Source of the DNA: an uncultured Acetatifactor sp.
GTDB taxonomy: Bacteria > Bacillota > Clostridia > Lachnospirales > Lachnospiraceae
Assembly (NCBI GenBank): GCA_910585665.1
Contig: CAJUFI010000020.1
Span: forward strand, 1-64,000
Direction: 5' to 3'
Length of the DNA stretch: 64,000 bases
The notes under the pieces were generated by a model, which worked only from the letters and a program-made list of their open reading frames with translations, was not told where the DNA came from and did no database searches. Both the position numbers and the translations under genes were made by a program. This document shows, piece by piece, positions 41,220-49,870 of this stretch; within the stretch, counting starts at the first letter, position 1, and the number at the start of each line of letters is the position of its first letter.

Positions 41220-43685
41220 TCATTCGGCAGATTGAAGGCTTCCTTTTCCGCCGGCATAGTAATCTGCTCCTTTGTCATATGCGTTTTTCTGTCTGCAGAT
41301 ATATAGATATTCGTTTATTTCTGTATATAATTTCGCCATGGGAGCGGCATTCCTTTCCATCCGATGGCGGCCTGCGGCAATCTCCTCCGCAAGACCGGAC
41401 AGCAGCTTTGACAGATGCTTCATTCCATACTGTTCCGTCAGCTCCGCCGCTTTCCGGATGTCCTGCCAGGTGCTGTCGTGGACGGTGTCGAACCCGCTCT
41501 GGTACAAGTCCTCTGCCAGGGACAGCACTTCCCCGGTGATGTCCTCCATGATTTCATACCGGGATTTGCGGCCGGACATGACCATGTCCTGTAAAGTCTT
41601 CTGCGCCTGGGAATCCATGCTTTCCGTATCCGTCAAAGTCCCTGTATCTTCCGCATCCTCCGGTGTCTCCCCGGCTTTCGCCGCGTCCTCTTCCGCATTC
41701 TCCGGCGTCTCCCCGGCTTTCGCCGCGTCCTCTTCCGCATTCTCCGGCGTCTCCCCGGCCTTCGCCGCGTCCGTATCAAATTCCTCCTTGATATCCAGCA
41801 AATCCACCGGGTACATCCGCATCCGCCCGTCCTTTAGGTAAATCTTCCCCAGAAAGCAGGGGAGCTTCTTCTCTGAGATGCGCTCCAGGTAGCGGATGGT
41901 GCCGGACTCCTGTTTGGAATAGGCGACCTCCACCAGAAGCTCCCGCCCGGCCCTGTCATAGAGGGGCAATGTCAGCAGCTGTCCCGTCTGGGAAAATTCC
42001 GCCTTAGCGCAGGAATCTGGCCGCACGAATACCAGTTCAGCGCCTTTCTGTCCGCCGCTTCCCGCTCCGTTTGCCGCCTGCGCCCCTTCACTGGCCCCTC
42101 CGGCTCCCCCGCCATCGCCTGCCGCTTCCGCATCGGACTGGCCCGGGGCTTCCTGGCCGCTCTGCTCCGCCAGCCATCCTGCCTGCTGCCTTCCGATCTG
42201 CTCCAGGAACATTTTATCGAAATCCCGATAACACCATCCTTTTAAATCGGATATACGGAGCCCCTGTTCCCCTTTCACTTCCCCCCTGGTCTCCTGGCTG
42301 GAGGACAGACGGTTCTTATCGTCGCATTTCGCCCCGGTCAGGTGAATCCTGACTTTCAGCAGATTTTCAAAAGAAATGTTCAGCCCCCAGGGGGACTGGC
42401 TTTTCTCCACATATCCCCTCCGCTTCCCGGAATCATAGAATACAGGCCTGGCATTGGTGTAGGTGTACCATTTCCTGGTATTCTCCTCGAGAAAATAGAT
42501 GGTCTCTCCCTCATACCCTGTCTGGCTCTGGAAATGCTCCATGGCAATCCCAATCAGATCCAGATTGCCTACAGGAAGATAGTCCGCCCGGAACTCTCCG
42601 GCAAGCTTTGCCACTTCACCGCTGTCCCTGGCTCCCGCCAGAAGCTCCACCCGCCGGTACAGCCTGGCCATCTGGACCATCAGGTCTCTGGTCTGAAACG
42701 CGGCTTTCCGTTTCAGGTATCTGTCGTAGGAGTCGGACAGGGCACGGAAGTATCCCTCGAACCGGGCCAGCTCCGCATTGTGGCTGATGATGGCCAGCCG
42801 TTCCAGGTAGTCCAGCACGTCCGGAGAGACCCTGGACAGCCCGGTGCCCAGAAGCTCCTCCAGGAATTCCCGCATCTGTCCGGCTATTGCCTTGATTTCC
42901 GCCAGGTCGTAGGCAGGCGCTTCCGCAGCCTCCCCCAGCAGGGCTTCCCTGGTGACGATTCCGGCCTCCAGCTGGCACCAGAGGATGGCCGCTGCCTTGT
43001 GCTGGCACAGTTCCTTTTTGTGGCAGGTACAGGTGGAGTACTCCAGCGGCGACAGAAGCTTTACCACGTACTCCTGTCCCGGAAGGCGGACGGTGACTAC
43101 CGAGGAATATTGTATCTCGGGGCGGATGTTGGCCGCCATCTGGTTCACGAAGGTCTGAAACTGCCGGTTTCCGAGGGTTTTCTTCAGTTTGGCAAAGGGG
43201 TAGGCTTCTATTTCTATTCTGACTGCGGACTTTGCTTCTATCTCCGGGGCTGTTTTGTCATCGGGTTTCTTTTCTATCTCCGGGGCCGTTTTGCCATCGG
43301 GGTCCTTTTCTATCTCCGGGGCCGTTTTGTCATCGGTTTTTTTCTCTCCCTTCGAAACCGACTCCTCCGCTTGCTGGGAATCTGTCCCTAACGGCTGCTG
43401 CCCACTTTCCTCATCTTTCAGACAGCTTTCCTTTAAAACCAATATGGCCTGCACCACATGGCGGCAGATGCTCCTGGACGGGCAGGTGCACTTGCTCTCC
43501 CCAAGGGGGTAGCGCACCGTGACGGTCTCCTCCCCTACTGCTACAGAAGCCTCCTCGCCTGTGCTCTGCACCTGGGCGGCGACTTCCCCTTTGTCCTTAT
43601 AGGCCCGCTTGACGATTCCTTTATTGCTGAGGCCGATCAGATAATCGTCATCCACTTCTGCCAGCCTGTCTTTCCAATCACTCAT
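41220..43685 (-). CDS. SWIM zinc finger protein (YehQ-like)
   Basis: An 821-residue protein, fourth gene of the MoxR-VWA operon. Two SWIM-type motifs are visible: CTCPSRSICRH (about residues 68-78) and CTCHKKELCQH (about 220-230), each C-x-C-x(n)-C-x-H, a fold used for DNA or protein binding. Between them a 12-residue linker repeat (EIEK.PDDKTAP) is encoded by three 36-bp units. Near residues 640-680 a second repeat, DAAKAGETPENAEE, occurs nearly three times (42-bp units). The remainder is helical. In E. coli the equivalent YehQ sits beside YehP. The function is unknown. Confidence 0.87.
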   Translation of the reverse strand: MSDWKDRLAEVDDDYLIGLSNKGIVKRAYKDKGEVAAQVQSTGEEASVAVGEETVTVRYPLGESKCTCPSRSICRHVVQAILVLKESCLKDEESGQQPLGTDSQQAEESVSKGEKKTDDKTAPEIEKDPDGKTAPEIEKKPDDKTAPEIEAKSAVRIEIEAYPFAKLKKTLGNRQFQTFVNQMAANIRPEIQYSSVVTVRLPGQEYVVKLLSPLEYSTCTCHKKELCQHKAAAILWCQLEAGIVTREALLGEAAEAPAYDLAEIKAIAGQMREFLEELLGTGLSRVSPDVLDYLERLAIISHNAELARFEGYFRALSDSYDRYLKRKAAFQTRDLMVQMARLYRRVELLAGARDSGEVAKLAGEFRADYLPVGNLDLIGIAMEHFQSQTGYEGETIYFLEENTRKWYTYTNARPVFYDSGKRRGYVEKSQSPWGLNISFENLLKVRIHLTGAKCDDKNRLSSSQETRGEVKGEQGLRISDLKGWCYRDFDKMFLEQIGRQQAGWLAEQSGQEAPGQSDAEAAGDGGGAGGASEGAQAANGAGSGGQKGAELVFVRPDSCAKAEFSQTGQLLTLPLYDRAGRELLVEVAYSKQESGTIRYLERISEKKLPCFLGKIYLKDGRMRMYPVDLLDIKEEFDTDAAKAGETPENAEEDAAKAGETPENAEEDAAKAGETPEDAEDTGTLTDTESMDSQAQKTLQDMVMSGRKSRYEIMEDITGEVLSLAEDLYQSGFDTVHDSTWQDIRKAAELTEQYGMKHLSKLLSGLAEEIAAGRHRMERNAAPMAKLYTEINEYLYICRQKNAYDKGADYYAGGKGSLQSAE
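41659..41772. repeat. 42-bp in-frame tandem repeat in the SWIM gene
   Basis: Units begin at 41659, 41701 and 41743 (2.7 copies), encoding DAAKAGETPENAEE. The first two complete copies differ at only a few bases, pointing to recent slippage. Confidence 0.88.
43237..43344. repeat. 36-bp in-frame tandem repeat in the SWIM gene
   Basis: Three 36-bp units from 43237 to 43344 encode a Lys/Asp/Glu/Pro-rich 12-residue repeat between the two SWIM motifs. Confidence 0.85.
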
Positions 43686-43862
43686 CTTGCTTCACCCCAA
43701 AATATGGACAATCCGCTCTCTCACTGAACCGCAGACTGTCCCACATATATGTATACATAGCAAGCTACAACTACATCCCATAGTCATATTGCTGCCATCC
43801 GGCCCTTTTCCGTTTCAAATAAGTCCCACACTACAGCAACTTGCTCCTCGCCCTCTCCCATG

Positions 43863-44990
43863 TCAGGCAATAATCTTCCCCATCCACCCCGCCAGCTCCT
43901 CCGGCGTCATGGCGCCCACGAAAGCGCCCATGTCCGCCAGCGCCGCCGCGGCGTTCCTGTCGTAATTGGGATTGGCGTCCATGTCCAGGGCCGTCAGCAC
44001 CACCAGCTTCGCCCCGCTCTCAATGATGCCCTTGGCGGTGCTGTAGAGCCGCTGGTACCCTCCGCCCTCATACAGATCTGTCACCAGGACCACCATCGTC
44101 CGGAAAGGGAAATCTATCAGCCCCTCACAGTAGGACAGCGCCCCGGCGATATTCGTCCCGCCCCCCAGCTGGACGCTCATGAGGGTCTCCACAGGATCCT
44201 CCACATAACCGCTCAAATCCACCACATTGGTGTCAAATATCACCAGTTTCGTGTCCAGCATGGGCAGCCTGGCGAAGATGCCCGCCATGACCGCGCTGTG
44301 GATGACAGAGTCCAACATGGATCCGCTCTCGTCCACGCAGATGATCACCCGCCACTGGTTGTACTTCTTCATCCGGGAATTGAAATACACCTGTTTCAGC
44401 ACCAGCTGCTGATGCTCTGTGTCGTAGTTTTTCAGATTCAGGCGAATGGTCTTTTTCATGTCCAGGTTGCGGGCCGACTTCACCGGAGAGCTGGCGTTTC
44501 GGTTGATCTGGCCGAAGAAGGACATCCTGACCTCCTGTTCCAGCTTCCTGGCAATCTCCTCCGCCACTTTCCTGACGATTTCCCTGGCCAGGGTCAGCAC
44601 TTCCCCTTTCATCATGTGCTTCAGCTCCACTATGGTCTTCAGAAGCTCCTTATTGGGCTCCAGCTTCCGCAGCACCTCCGGATCGGTGAGGAGCTCTGTC
44701 ATGCCGTATTTCTCCAGGGCGTGGCGCTCCAGGACTTCCACTGTCTGCTTCGGGAAAAGCTTCTTGACCTGATGCAGCCAGGAGGGCACCGTAAGCTGGG
44801 AGCCCTCGCTGCCTCCCTTGCGCTCCGCCCGCACTTCCTGCTCGTCCCCGTATTCTCTGGAATACAGGTAGTCCAGCACGTTCTCCATATCCATATAATT
44901 CAGATCGCCGGGTGAAAAGGATATCTGCCCCGAGGAATATTTCCCCAGGACAAGCCTCCACCGGTTCAATATCTCCTGCTCGTCCGCCAT
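43863..44990 (-). CDS. VWA domain protein (YehP-like)
   Basis: A 375-residue protein. The C-terminal half is a von Willebrand A domain with an intact MIDAS: DESGSM (D-x-S-x-S), the GGGTNIAGAL Thr position, and VLVTDLYEGG. Residues 1-190 are helical and charged and probably contact the MoxR ATPase. The start at 44990 follows AGGAGGATAT; the longer frame to 45098 is not family-like. MoxR and VWA proteins typically work together, the VWA part binding metal-coordinated substrates for ATP-driven remodelling. It lies between the DUF5682 and SWIM genes. Confidence 0.9.
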   Translation of the reverse strand: MADEQEILNRWRLVLGKYSSGQISFSPGDLNYMDMENVLDYLYSREYGDEQEVRAERKGGSEGSQLTVPSWLHQVKKLFPKQTVEVLERHALEKYGMTELLTDPEVLRKLEPNKELLKTIVELKHMMKGEVLTLAREIVRKVAEEIARKLEQEVRMSFFGQINRNASSPVKSARNLDMKKTIRLNLKNYDTEHQQLVLKQVYFNSRMKKYNQWRVIICVDESGSMLDSVIHSAVMAGIFARLPMLDTKLVIFDTNVVDLSGYVEDPVETLMSVQLGGGTNIAGALSYCEGLIDFPFRTMVVLVTDLYEGGGYQRLYSTAKGIIESGAKLVVLTALDMDANPNYDRNAAAALADMGAFVGAMTPEELAGWMGKIIA

Positions 44991-45131
44991 ATATCCTCCT
45001 ATTCCAGTCCCGCATGCCCCTACAGCGCCAGTCCACCGCATAGGCTTCCCAGTCGTTTCGAGTCTGCATCCGCAGCTTCCAGGGCGACGCATGGGCATGC
45101 TTTTTTTGCTTCCTCTAATCCTGCATATGCC

Positions 45132-47831
45132 TCACATCTCACCGCCCCAGGCAGACATCTTCCCCTTCACATACTCATCCAACGCTTTCCCATAAGAATA
45201 CCAGTCCGGGAAGATTTCCTGCCGTTCCATGATGTCCCGGCTGCCCTTTCCGTGGAGCCCCGCCGCTGCCGCGGCAATCTTATCAATCTCCCGGGGCGTG
45301 AAATAGGTGAAGGCCATCCGCAGCTCCGGCAAAAGCTCCATGAATTCCTCCTCCGACACTGCCCCGTAGAACTCATCCAACATTCCGATAAACTGTTCCC
45401 CGATAAAAACCAAATCCCTGGCCGTAAAGAACAGTCCCCGGAAGAACTGCGCTGTGGAAAACAGCTGGTCTCTGGTTCCGCCCAGGTACCCCCTACAGAC
45501 CATCTCCACCTCTGCCGCCTCTTCCCTTTTGCTCCCGTAAAGGATGCCGTGGATGCACCCGTTCAGGCCCGCATGGATTTCACCGTCCCCGGTCATCTTT
45601 TTCAAAATCTCGTAATACGATTCCCTCTCCTGGCCGAACTCCCCGTCCCGCCCGGTGACCTGGTACAGAAGCTTCAGCGCGTTCATGCAGGCCGCCAAAT
45701 CCTCGTCCTTGATCCTCGTCATGGACGGCAGCAAGGCAATCAGCTTCCGGCACCCCACATGGATCAGCGTACCGAATTCCAGCTTTGACTCATACAGCCC
45801 GGAAAGCTCCTCCATCATCAGCAGTGATTTCACCGCCTCCGCGATGGAATAGAAATCCGTGTCCTGGAGCATCAGTTCATGCACCCGCTGGAAAACCGGC
45901 TGCATCTGGTCCCTCAGCCCCATCTCAAACACTTTCGTCAGCAGAATGGCGCTCTCCCTGGCCCCCAGCTCCTTCTTCAGCTCCTCCTTCACCAGGCTCA
46001 CCGCCGCTTCCTCAATGGTGGCCCCGTAGACGGACACCTCAATCAGGGACGATGTCACCTGTGTGTTCCATTTATATTTCCAGATTTCCCGCATCAGGTT
46101 CCTGTCCTTCTTCAGCTGTAGGTTCGGCCCCTTCACCTTTCTGGCAAAAGCGGTGCCCAGATATACCATCCGGTTGAAGAACATGCTCTGCTCCCGATGC
46201 TTCGGATTGGAAAAAATAGACAGCGTGGCCTCCGCTTCCAAAGTGGAGCCCGTCTTCAGCCCGAACCTTTTACATGCCGTCTCGAAGTCATGGATGATAG
46301 GCGGCACATTGGCGGACTTGCACAGGCTCCCCACCCTGTCACCGGTCATGTGCTTTCGCAGAATCCGCACCGGCGCGTCGGAAGCCAGGTTGTATTCCCC
46401 TTTTACAAAAGAGGAAAGCACAGCGTCCAGCAGCTCATAAGCCCCCGGCTCCCGCTTGCCCCGAAGCTCTGCCAGCCCTCTGGCCATGGCACAGGCGCAG
46501 ATTTCGTCATAGGTGGACAGATAGCCCTCCTTGCGCCTGGTCTCCTTGCCGGAAGCCACTATCATGTCCAAGACCACGCTTTCATAAGGAGCAGTTTCCT
46601 TATGGGCGGCGTTTCCCTTATCGGTGGCATCTCCCTTACCAGCGGCGTTTCCCTTATCGGCGGCATCTCCCTTACCAGCGGCGTTTCCCTTATCGGCGGC
46701 ATCTCCCTTACCAGCGGCGTTTCCCTTATCGGTAGCATCCGACTCCTGCAGCCGTTCCCAGGCTTTCTGATAAAACCCGGTAAACGGCATGCCGCTGGCA
46801 TAGCCATTCAGCGCGTCCGCAGCTTCCATGGAATAGGGCATCATGTAGACCCCCTGGTCTTTCTCCGGCACCTTATCTGCCATTACTTTTTGCCCGTTGT
46901 TCTTTTTGCCGTCTGTTTTTATATGTTTTTTCGCCTTATCCTCAGCGGCGGCCACAGCGGATTCCCGCTCTGATGTAGCTTTTGCCGTCCCGCCGACATC
47001 TTCCAATCCATCTTCGGATTCCGCCATCTGTCCCGTCGCCGGTCCCAGCCGCACAGATACGCTTTCCGTCACCCCGCACAGCAGCTTCTTCAGCCCCGGG
47101 GTATGGAACCCGCCTGTCACGGCCACCACCGTACCGCCTGTAGCCGCGGCCTTCCGGGCATGCTCCCTGATCCGCTCCGCCATATAGGCTTCCCTGGCCA
47201 GGCACCCGTCTTCCTCCATGGACTCCTCCGGCGTGTTCTCCCTGGCCAGCGCGCAGTAAGTCAGCAGATTCCCAAACCACTTCCCGCTTTCCTCGGCAAT
47301 CCCGTTCAGTTCAAAGTACTTCTCCCAGAATTCATCGAAGCTGCGCAGCCCCGTCTTCTCGCAGAGCTGCCGCAGATACTCGTTGCGGGACAGCAGATAA
47401 TCGTCATTGTAATTTTGCTTCTCCTCTTCCTTCTTCAGCAGCCCTTTCCCCTCTCTGGAGGCCGCCAGGATGTCCCCGTAGGACAGATCGATGAAAGCAG
47501 TCTCTATCCCCAGCCGCTTCCCCGTCCGGAACGCCGCAAGCTCCGGAGAATAGTCCAGGAACGGATAATAGCATTTATACCGCTCCTTCTCCGGGGAAAT
47601 CCGCCCCGACTGGTCATGATAGGAATAATAAATGGCAAAAGGCGCTTTCGTGTCCTCATGCACCATCACCGGAATCAGGGCGTCCGCATTGTCCGGCCCC
47701 TCCACCAGGATGACACAGGGGCGCAGCTCCTCTATCACGCGCTCCACATGGTACGCGCAGGCCGGGCTGTGATGACGGACGGGAAGCAGGACTATCTCAG
47801 CCATTTCCTGGCTTCGTAATATTCGCTCCAT
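45132..47831 (-). CDS. DUF5682 family protein (YehM-like)
   Basis: An 899-residue protein. The N-terminus VLLPVRHHSPACAYHVERVI followed by ILVEGPDNAD is the DUF5682 signature and resembles a TraB/ChaN-like fold, with a further VVAVTGGFHTPG motif near residue 240. Residues about 365-410 are a low-complexity linker (ATDKGNAAGKGD repeated). The C-terminal 450 residues are helical. It starts 40 nt inside the end of the MoxR gene, so translation is coupled; an alternative ATG nine codons later would shorten the overlap. In E. coli YehM occupies the same place after the MoxR-like YehL. Confidence 0.87.
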   Translation of the reverse strand: MERILRSQEMAEIVLLPVRHHSPACAYHVERVIEELRPCVILVEGPDNADALIPVMVHEDTKAPFAIYYSYHDQSGRISPEKERYKCYYPFLDYSPELAAFRTGKRLGIETAFIDLSYGDILAASREGKGLLKKEEEKQNYNDDYLLSRNEYLRQLCEKTGLRSFDEFWEKYFELNGIAEESGKWFGNLLTYCALARENTPEESMEEDGCLAREAYMAERIREHARKAAATGGTVVAVTGGFHTPGLKKLLCGVTESVSVRLGPATGQMAESEDGLEDVGGTAKATSERESAVAAAEDKAKKHIKTDGKKNNGQKVMADKVPEKDQGVYMMPYSMEAADALNGYASGMPFTGFYQKAWERLQESDATDKGNAAGKGDAADKGNAAGKGDAADKGNAAGKGDATDKGNAAHKETAPYESVVLDMIVASGKETRRKEGYLSTYDEICACAMARGLAELRGKREPGAYELLDAVLSSFVKGEYNLASDAPVRILRKHMTGDRVGSLCKSANVPPIIHDFETACKRFGLKTGSTLEAEATLSIFSNPKHREQSMFFNRMVYLGTAFARKVKGPNLQLKKDRNLMREIWKYKWNTQVTSSLIEVSVYGATIEEAAVSLVKEELKKELGARESAILLTKVFEMGLRDQMQPVFQRVHELMLQDTDFYSIAEAVKSLLMMEELSGLYESKLEFGTLIHVGCRKLIALLPSMTRIKDEDLAACMNALKLLYQVTGRDGEFGQERESYYEILKKMTGDGEIHAGLNGCIHGILYGSKREEAAEVEMVCRGYLGGTRDQLFSTAQFFRGLFFTARDLVFIGEQFIGMLDEFYGAVSEEEFMELLPELRMAFTYFTPREIDKIAAAAAGLHGKGSRDIMERQEIFPDWYSYGKALDEYVKGKMSAWGGEM
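46608..46739. repeat. 36-bp in-frame tandem repeat in the DUF5682 gene
   Basis: Units begin at 46608, 46644, 46680 and 46716 (3.6 copies) with one or two substitutions, encoding a Gly/Lys/Asp/Asn/Ala linker (GNAAGKGDAADK). Confidence 0.88.
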
Positions 47832-48904
47832 AATCCACCTTCTTTGCTGCTCTTGTCCCGGATGACCGTGTTGAAATAACCCTTCACCTTCTCCAGGTCG
47901 TCTTTATTTTCCTTGGAGACCGCACCCACCAGGTTCTGCACCAGGCTGTCCATGCTGATCGTCCCGTCCCCATAATAATAGCCCGCGATCATCGACTGGA
48001 AATACACGGAAACCGCCTCCGCCGTGCTCATCACCGCCGACGGCTTGTCTATCCTGTGCCCATAGGAGGACGCGCCCTCCCGCAGCTCATGATAAGTAGA
48101 AGCCAGAATCTCCGCCACGTCCTCGTCCGCCCGCGTCTCCATATGGCTCTCCTGGGCCAATTTGTTCACTTCGTTGATGATGATCTGCTTCTCCAGGGCG
48201 GCTTCCCGCACGGGCATCACCGTCTCGAAATTGAACCTTCTCTTCAGAGCGCTGCTCATCTCGTTCACGCCCTTGTCCCTGGTGTTGGCCGTGCCGATCA
48301 CGTTGAAGCCGGGCTTCGCGAACAGGAAGCCCTCGTCCCCCAGCTCCGGCACGTTCAGCACCTTGTCGCTGAGGACGCTGATCAGGCTGTCCTGAATCTC
48401 CGCGGGCGTCCTGGTGATCTCCTCGAAACGGGTCAGGATCCCTTTTTCCATCCCCACATACAGCGGCGAAGGCACCAGGGCCTCCCTGCCGGGCCCCTTG
48501 GCCAGCAGCAGCGCATAGTTCCAGGAATACTTGATCATGTCCTCCGTGGTTCCCGCGGTCCCCTGGATGGTGTTGGTGCTGACCCCGCTGATAGCTGCGG
48601 AGAGAAGCTCCGAAAGCATGGTCTTGGCCGTGCCGGGCTCCCCCACCAACATCAGTCCCCGGTTGCCCGCCAGGGTCACGATGCAGCGCTCTATCAGCGC
48701 GTCATTGCCGAAATATTTTTTCTCTATGAGATATTCTTTCCCCTCGTGCCGGATTGGCTTAGGGCTCCCCAATATAAATGTCCGCACCGCCCTGGGGGAC
48801 ATCTGCCAGTTCTCCGGGCGCATTCCTGTGTCGTTGGCCTTCAGCGCCTCCAGTTCCTCCTTGTACCTGATCTCCACCGGGGGCTTGATAAATCCCTGTT
48901 CCAT
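47792..48904 (-). CDS. MoxR family AAA+ ATPase (YehL-like)
   Basis: A 370-residue AAA+ ATPase that heads the five-gene operon. Walker A is GEPGTAKTMLSE, the Walker B region is ILTRFEEITRTP, sensor 1 is NVIGTANTRDKG, and the arginine finger lies in SSALKRRFNFETVMP. The helical insert and winged lid are typical of MoxR proteins, which act as chaperones for VWA partners. AGAGGTAGATTC precedes the ATG. In known MoxR-VWA modules the ATPase and VWA protein form a complex; here DUF5682, SWIM and DUF4132 proteins would be additional members. Confidence 0.92.
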   Translation of the reverse strand: MEQGFIKPPVEIRYKEELEALKANDTGMRPENWQMSPRAVRTFILGSPKPIRHEGKEYLIEKKYFGNDALIERCIVTLAGNRGLMLVGEPGTAKTMLSELLSAAISGVSTNTIQGTAGTTEDMIKYSWNYALLLAKGPGREALVPSPLYVGMEKGILTRFEEITRTPAEIQDSLISVLSDKVLNVPELGDEGFLFAKPGFNVIGTANTRDKGVNEMSSALKRRFNFETVMPVREAALEKQIIINEVNKLAQESHMETRADEDVAEILASTYHELREGASSYGHRIDKPSAVMSTAEAVSVYFQSMIAGYYYGDGTISMDSLVQNLVGAVSKENKDDLEKVKGYFNTVIRDKSSKEGGLWSEYYEARKWLR

Positions 48905-49201
48905 GAATCTACCTCTCTGCTTTCTTAATTTATATTACCAGAAACCTGGCCGGATGGTCTGAAGCCGCCGAGGGCTCCTGACCGTGACTGGTCTGTCATC
49001 TTAGAATAAGTATAGCAAATCTGTCGGGAAAATTCCATAGTGTAGCCGAAAAACATGACGGCACATAATCGCAGGCCTGCTGATGAAATAAAGATACAGA
49101 TATATGCCTTCATATTGCCCGGGAAATGACAACCCGAGGGATATATGCAGCGTATTCAAAAAATATAAGCTGTCAGATAAACGAATCAGAAGACACGAAA
49201 A
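48905..49201. other. intergenic region upstream of the MoxR operon
   Basis: About 300 bp without a gene. On the minus strand TAATAT near 48935 and TATACT near 49010 are possible -10 boxes, but neither has a convincing -35. Confidence 0.35.
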
Positions 49202-49239
49202 CATCGCTCCCTGAAGACCGCAGCCCCCATAGAGCGATG
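49202..49239 (-). terminator. terminator of the mannan operon
   Basis: CATCGCTC (49202-49209) and GAGCGATG (49232-49239) form an 8-bp stem followed on the minus strand by TTTTCG, 15 nt after the last gene of the operon. Confidence 0.6.
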
Positions 49240-49253
49240 CCCGCTAAACCACA

Positions 49254-49817
49254 TCATTTCCACGAAATGCCCTTACCGGTGTTGGGCCTGACGGCACAGT
49301 AGGTGGCATCGGCGACAAAGACCGCCAGGAGCGCCAGGCACAGCGCGACCCGCCAGCCCTTGGAAATCCTCCGGTACATCCTTTCATACAGCGGCAAGAA
49401 GAAGCACACCAGCGCCGTCCCGCCCAGGCCGAAGACCACGGCCCCCGCCAGGCAGATTCTGCCGTTCAGGTTCAGGAAATGCCCGCTGTAGTCCCACCAT
49501 CGGATGCCCCACCGCAGCTCCAGGAAAAAGCTGGTCAGGTACTCCAGCACGGAGCAGGCCCCCATGGACAACAGGAACACACAGACCGGCCTCCTCCCAA
49601 GGCGCCTCAGGCAGAACACCAAAATCAGCCCGCCCGCTCCGTAAATGGGCAGATACGGGCCTCTGTACACACCCCTGTTGATGAAGGCGTGCTCCGTAAA
49701 GAAGAACAGGGCCACCTCCCAAAGCCACCCCACGAAGGCCAGTATGAAAAACAACAGGACATAGTAGTCGAATTCATGGATTGCTTCTTTTCTCATCATA
49801 GGATTCAGTGTGTCCAA
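49254..49817 (-). CDS. membrane protein, putative ABC transporter permease family (PF06541)
   Basis: A 187-residue protein with four or five membrane segments and the family start FFILAFVGWLWEVALFFFTEHAFINRG split by RGPYLPIYGAGG, a conserved motif of PF06541. Despite the family name, no ATPase or other transporter component is known to be required. The start is uncertain: a TTG at 49817 or ATG codons at 49799/49796. It lies 53 bp after the isomerase gene and ends the operon; a role in mannan uptake is not supported by sequence. Confidence 0.82.
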   Translation of the reverse strand: MDTLNPMMRKEAIHEFDYYVLLFFILAFVGWLWEVALFFFTEHAFINRGVYRGPYLPIYGAGGLILVFCLRRLGRRPVCVFLLSMGACSVLEYLTSFFLELRWGIRWWDYSGHFLNLNGRICLAGAVVFGLGGTALVCFFLPLYERMYRRISKGWRVALCLALLAVFVADATYCAVRPNTGKGISWK

Positions 49818-49870
49818 GTTCCTTTACAGAAATGCATCCTATATGTAATATAATCGAACAGAAACGCCCC

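Noticed and set aside
37099..48904. Long plus-strand frames opposite the MoxR/VWA operon
   Set aside because: They mirror the codon structure of the minus-strand genes, lack SDs, and give low-complexity His/Pro/Arg-rich translations.
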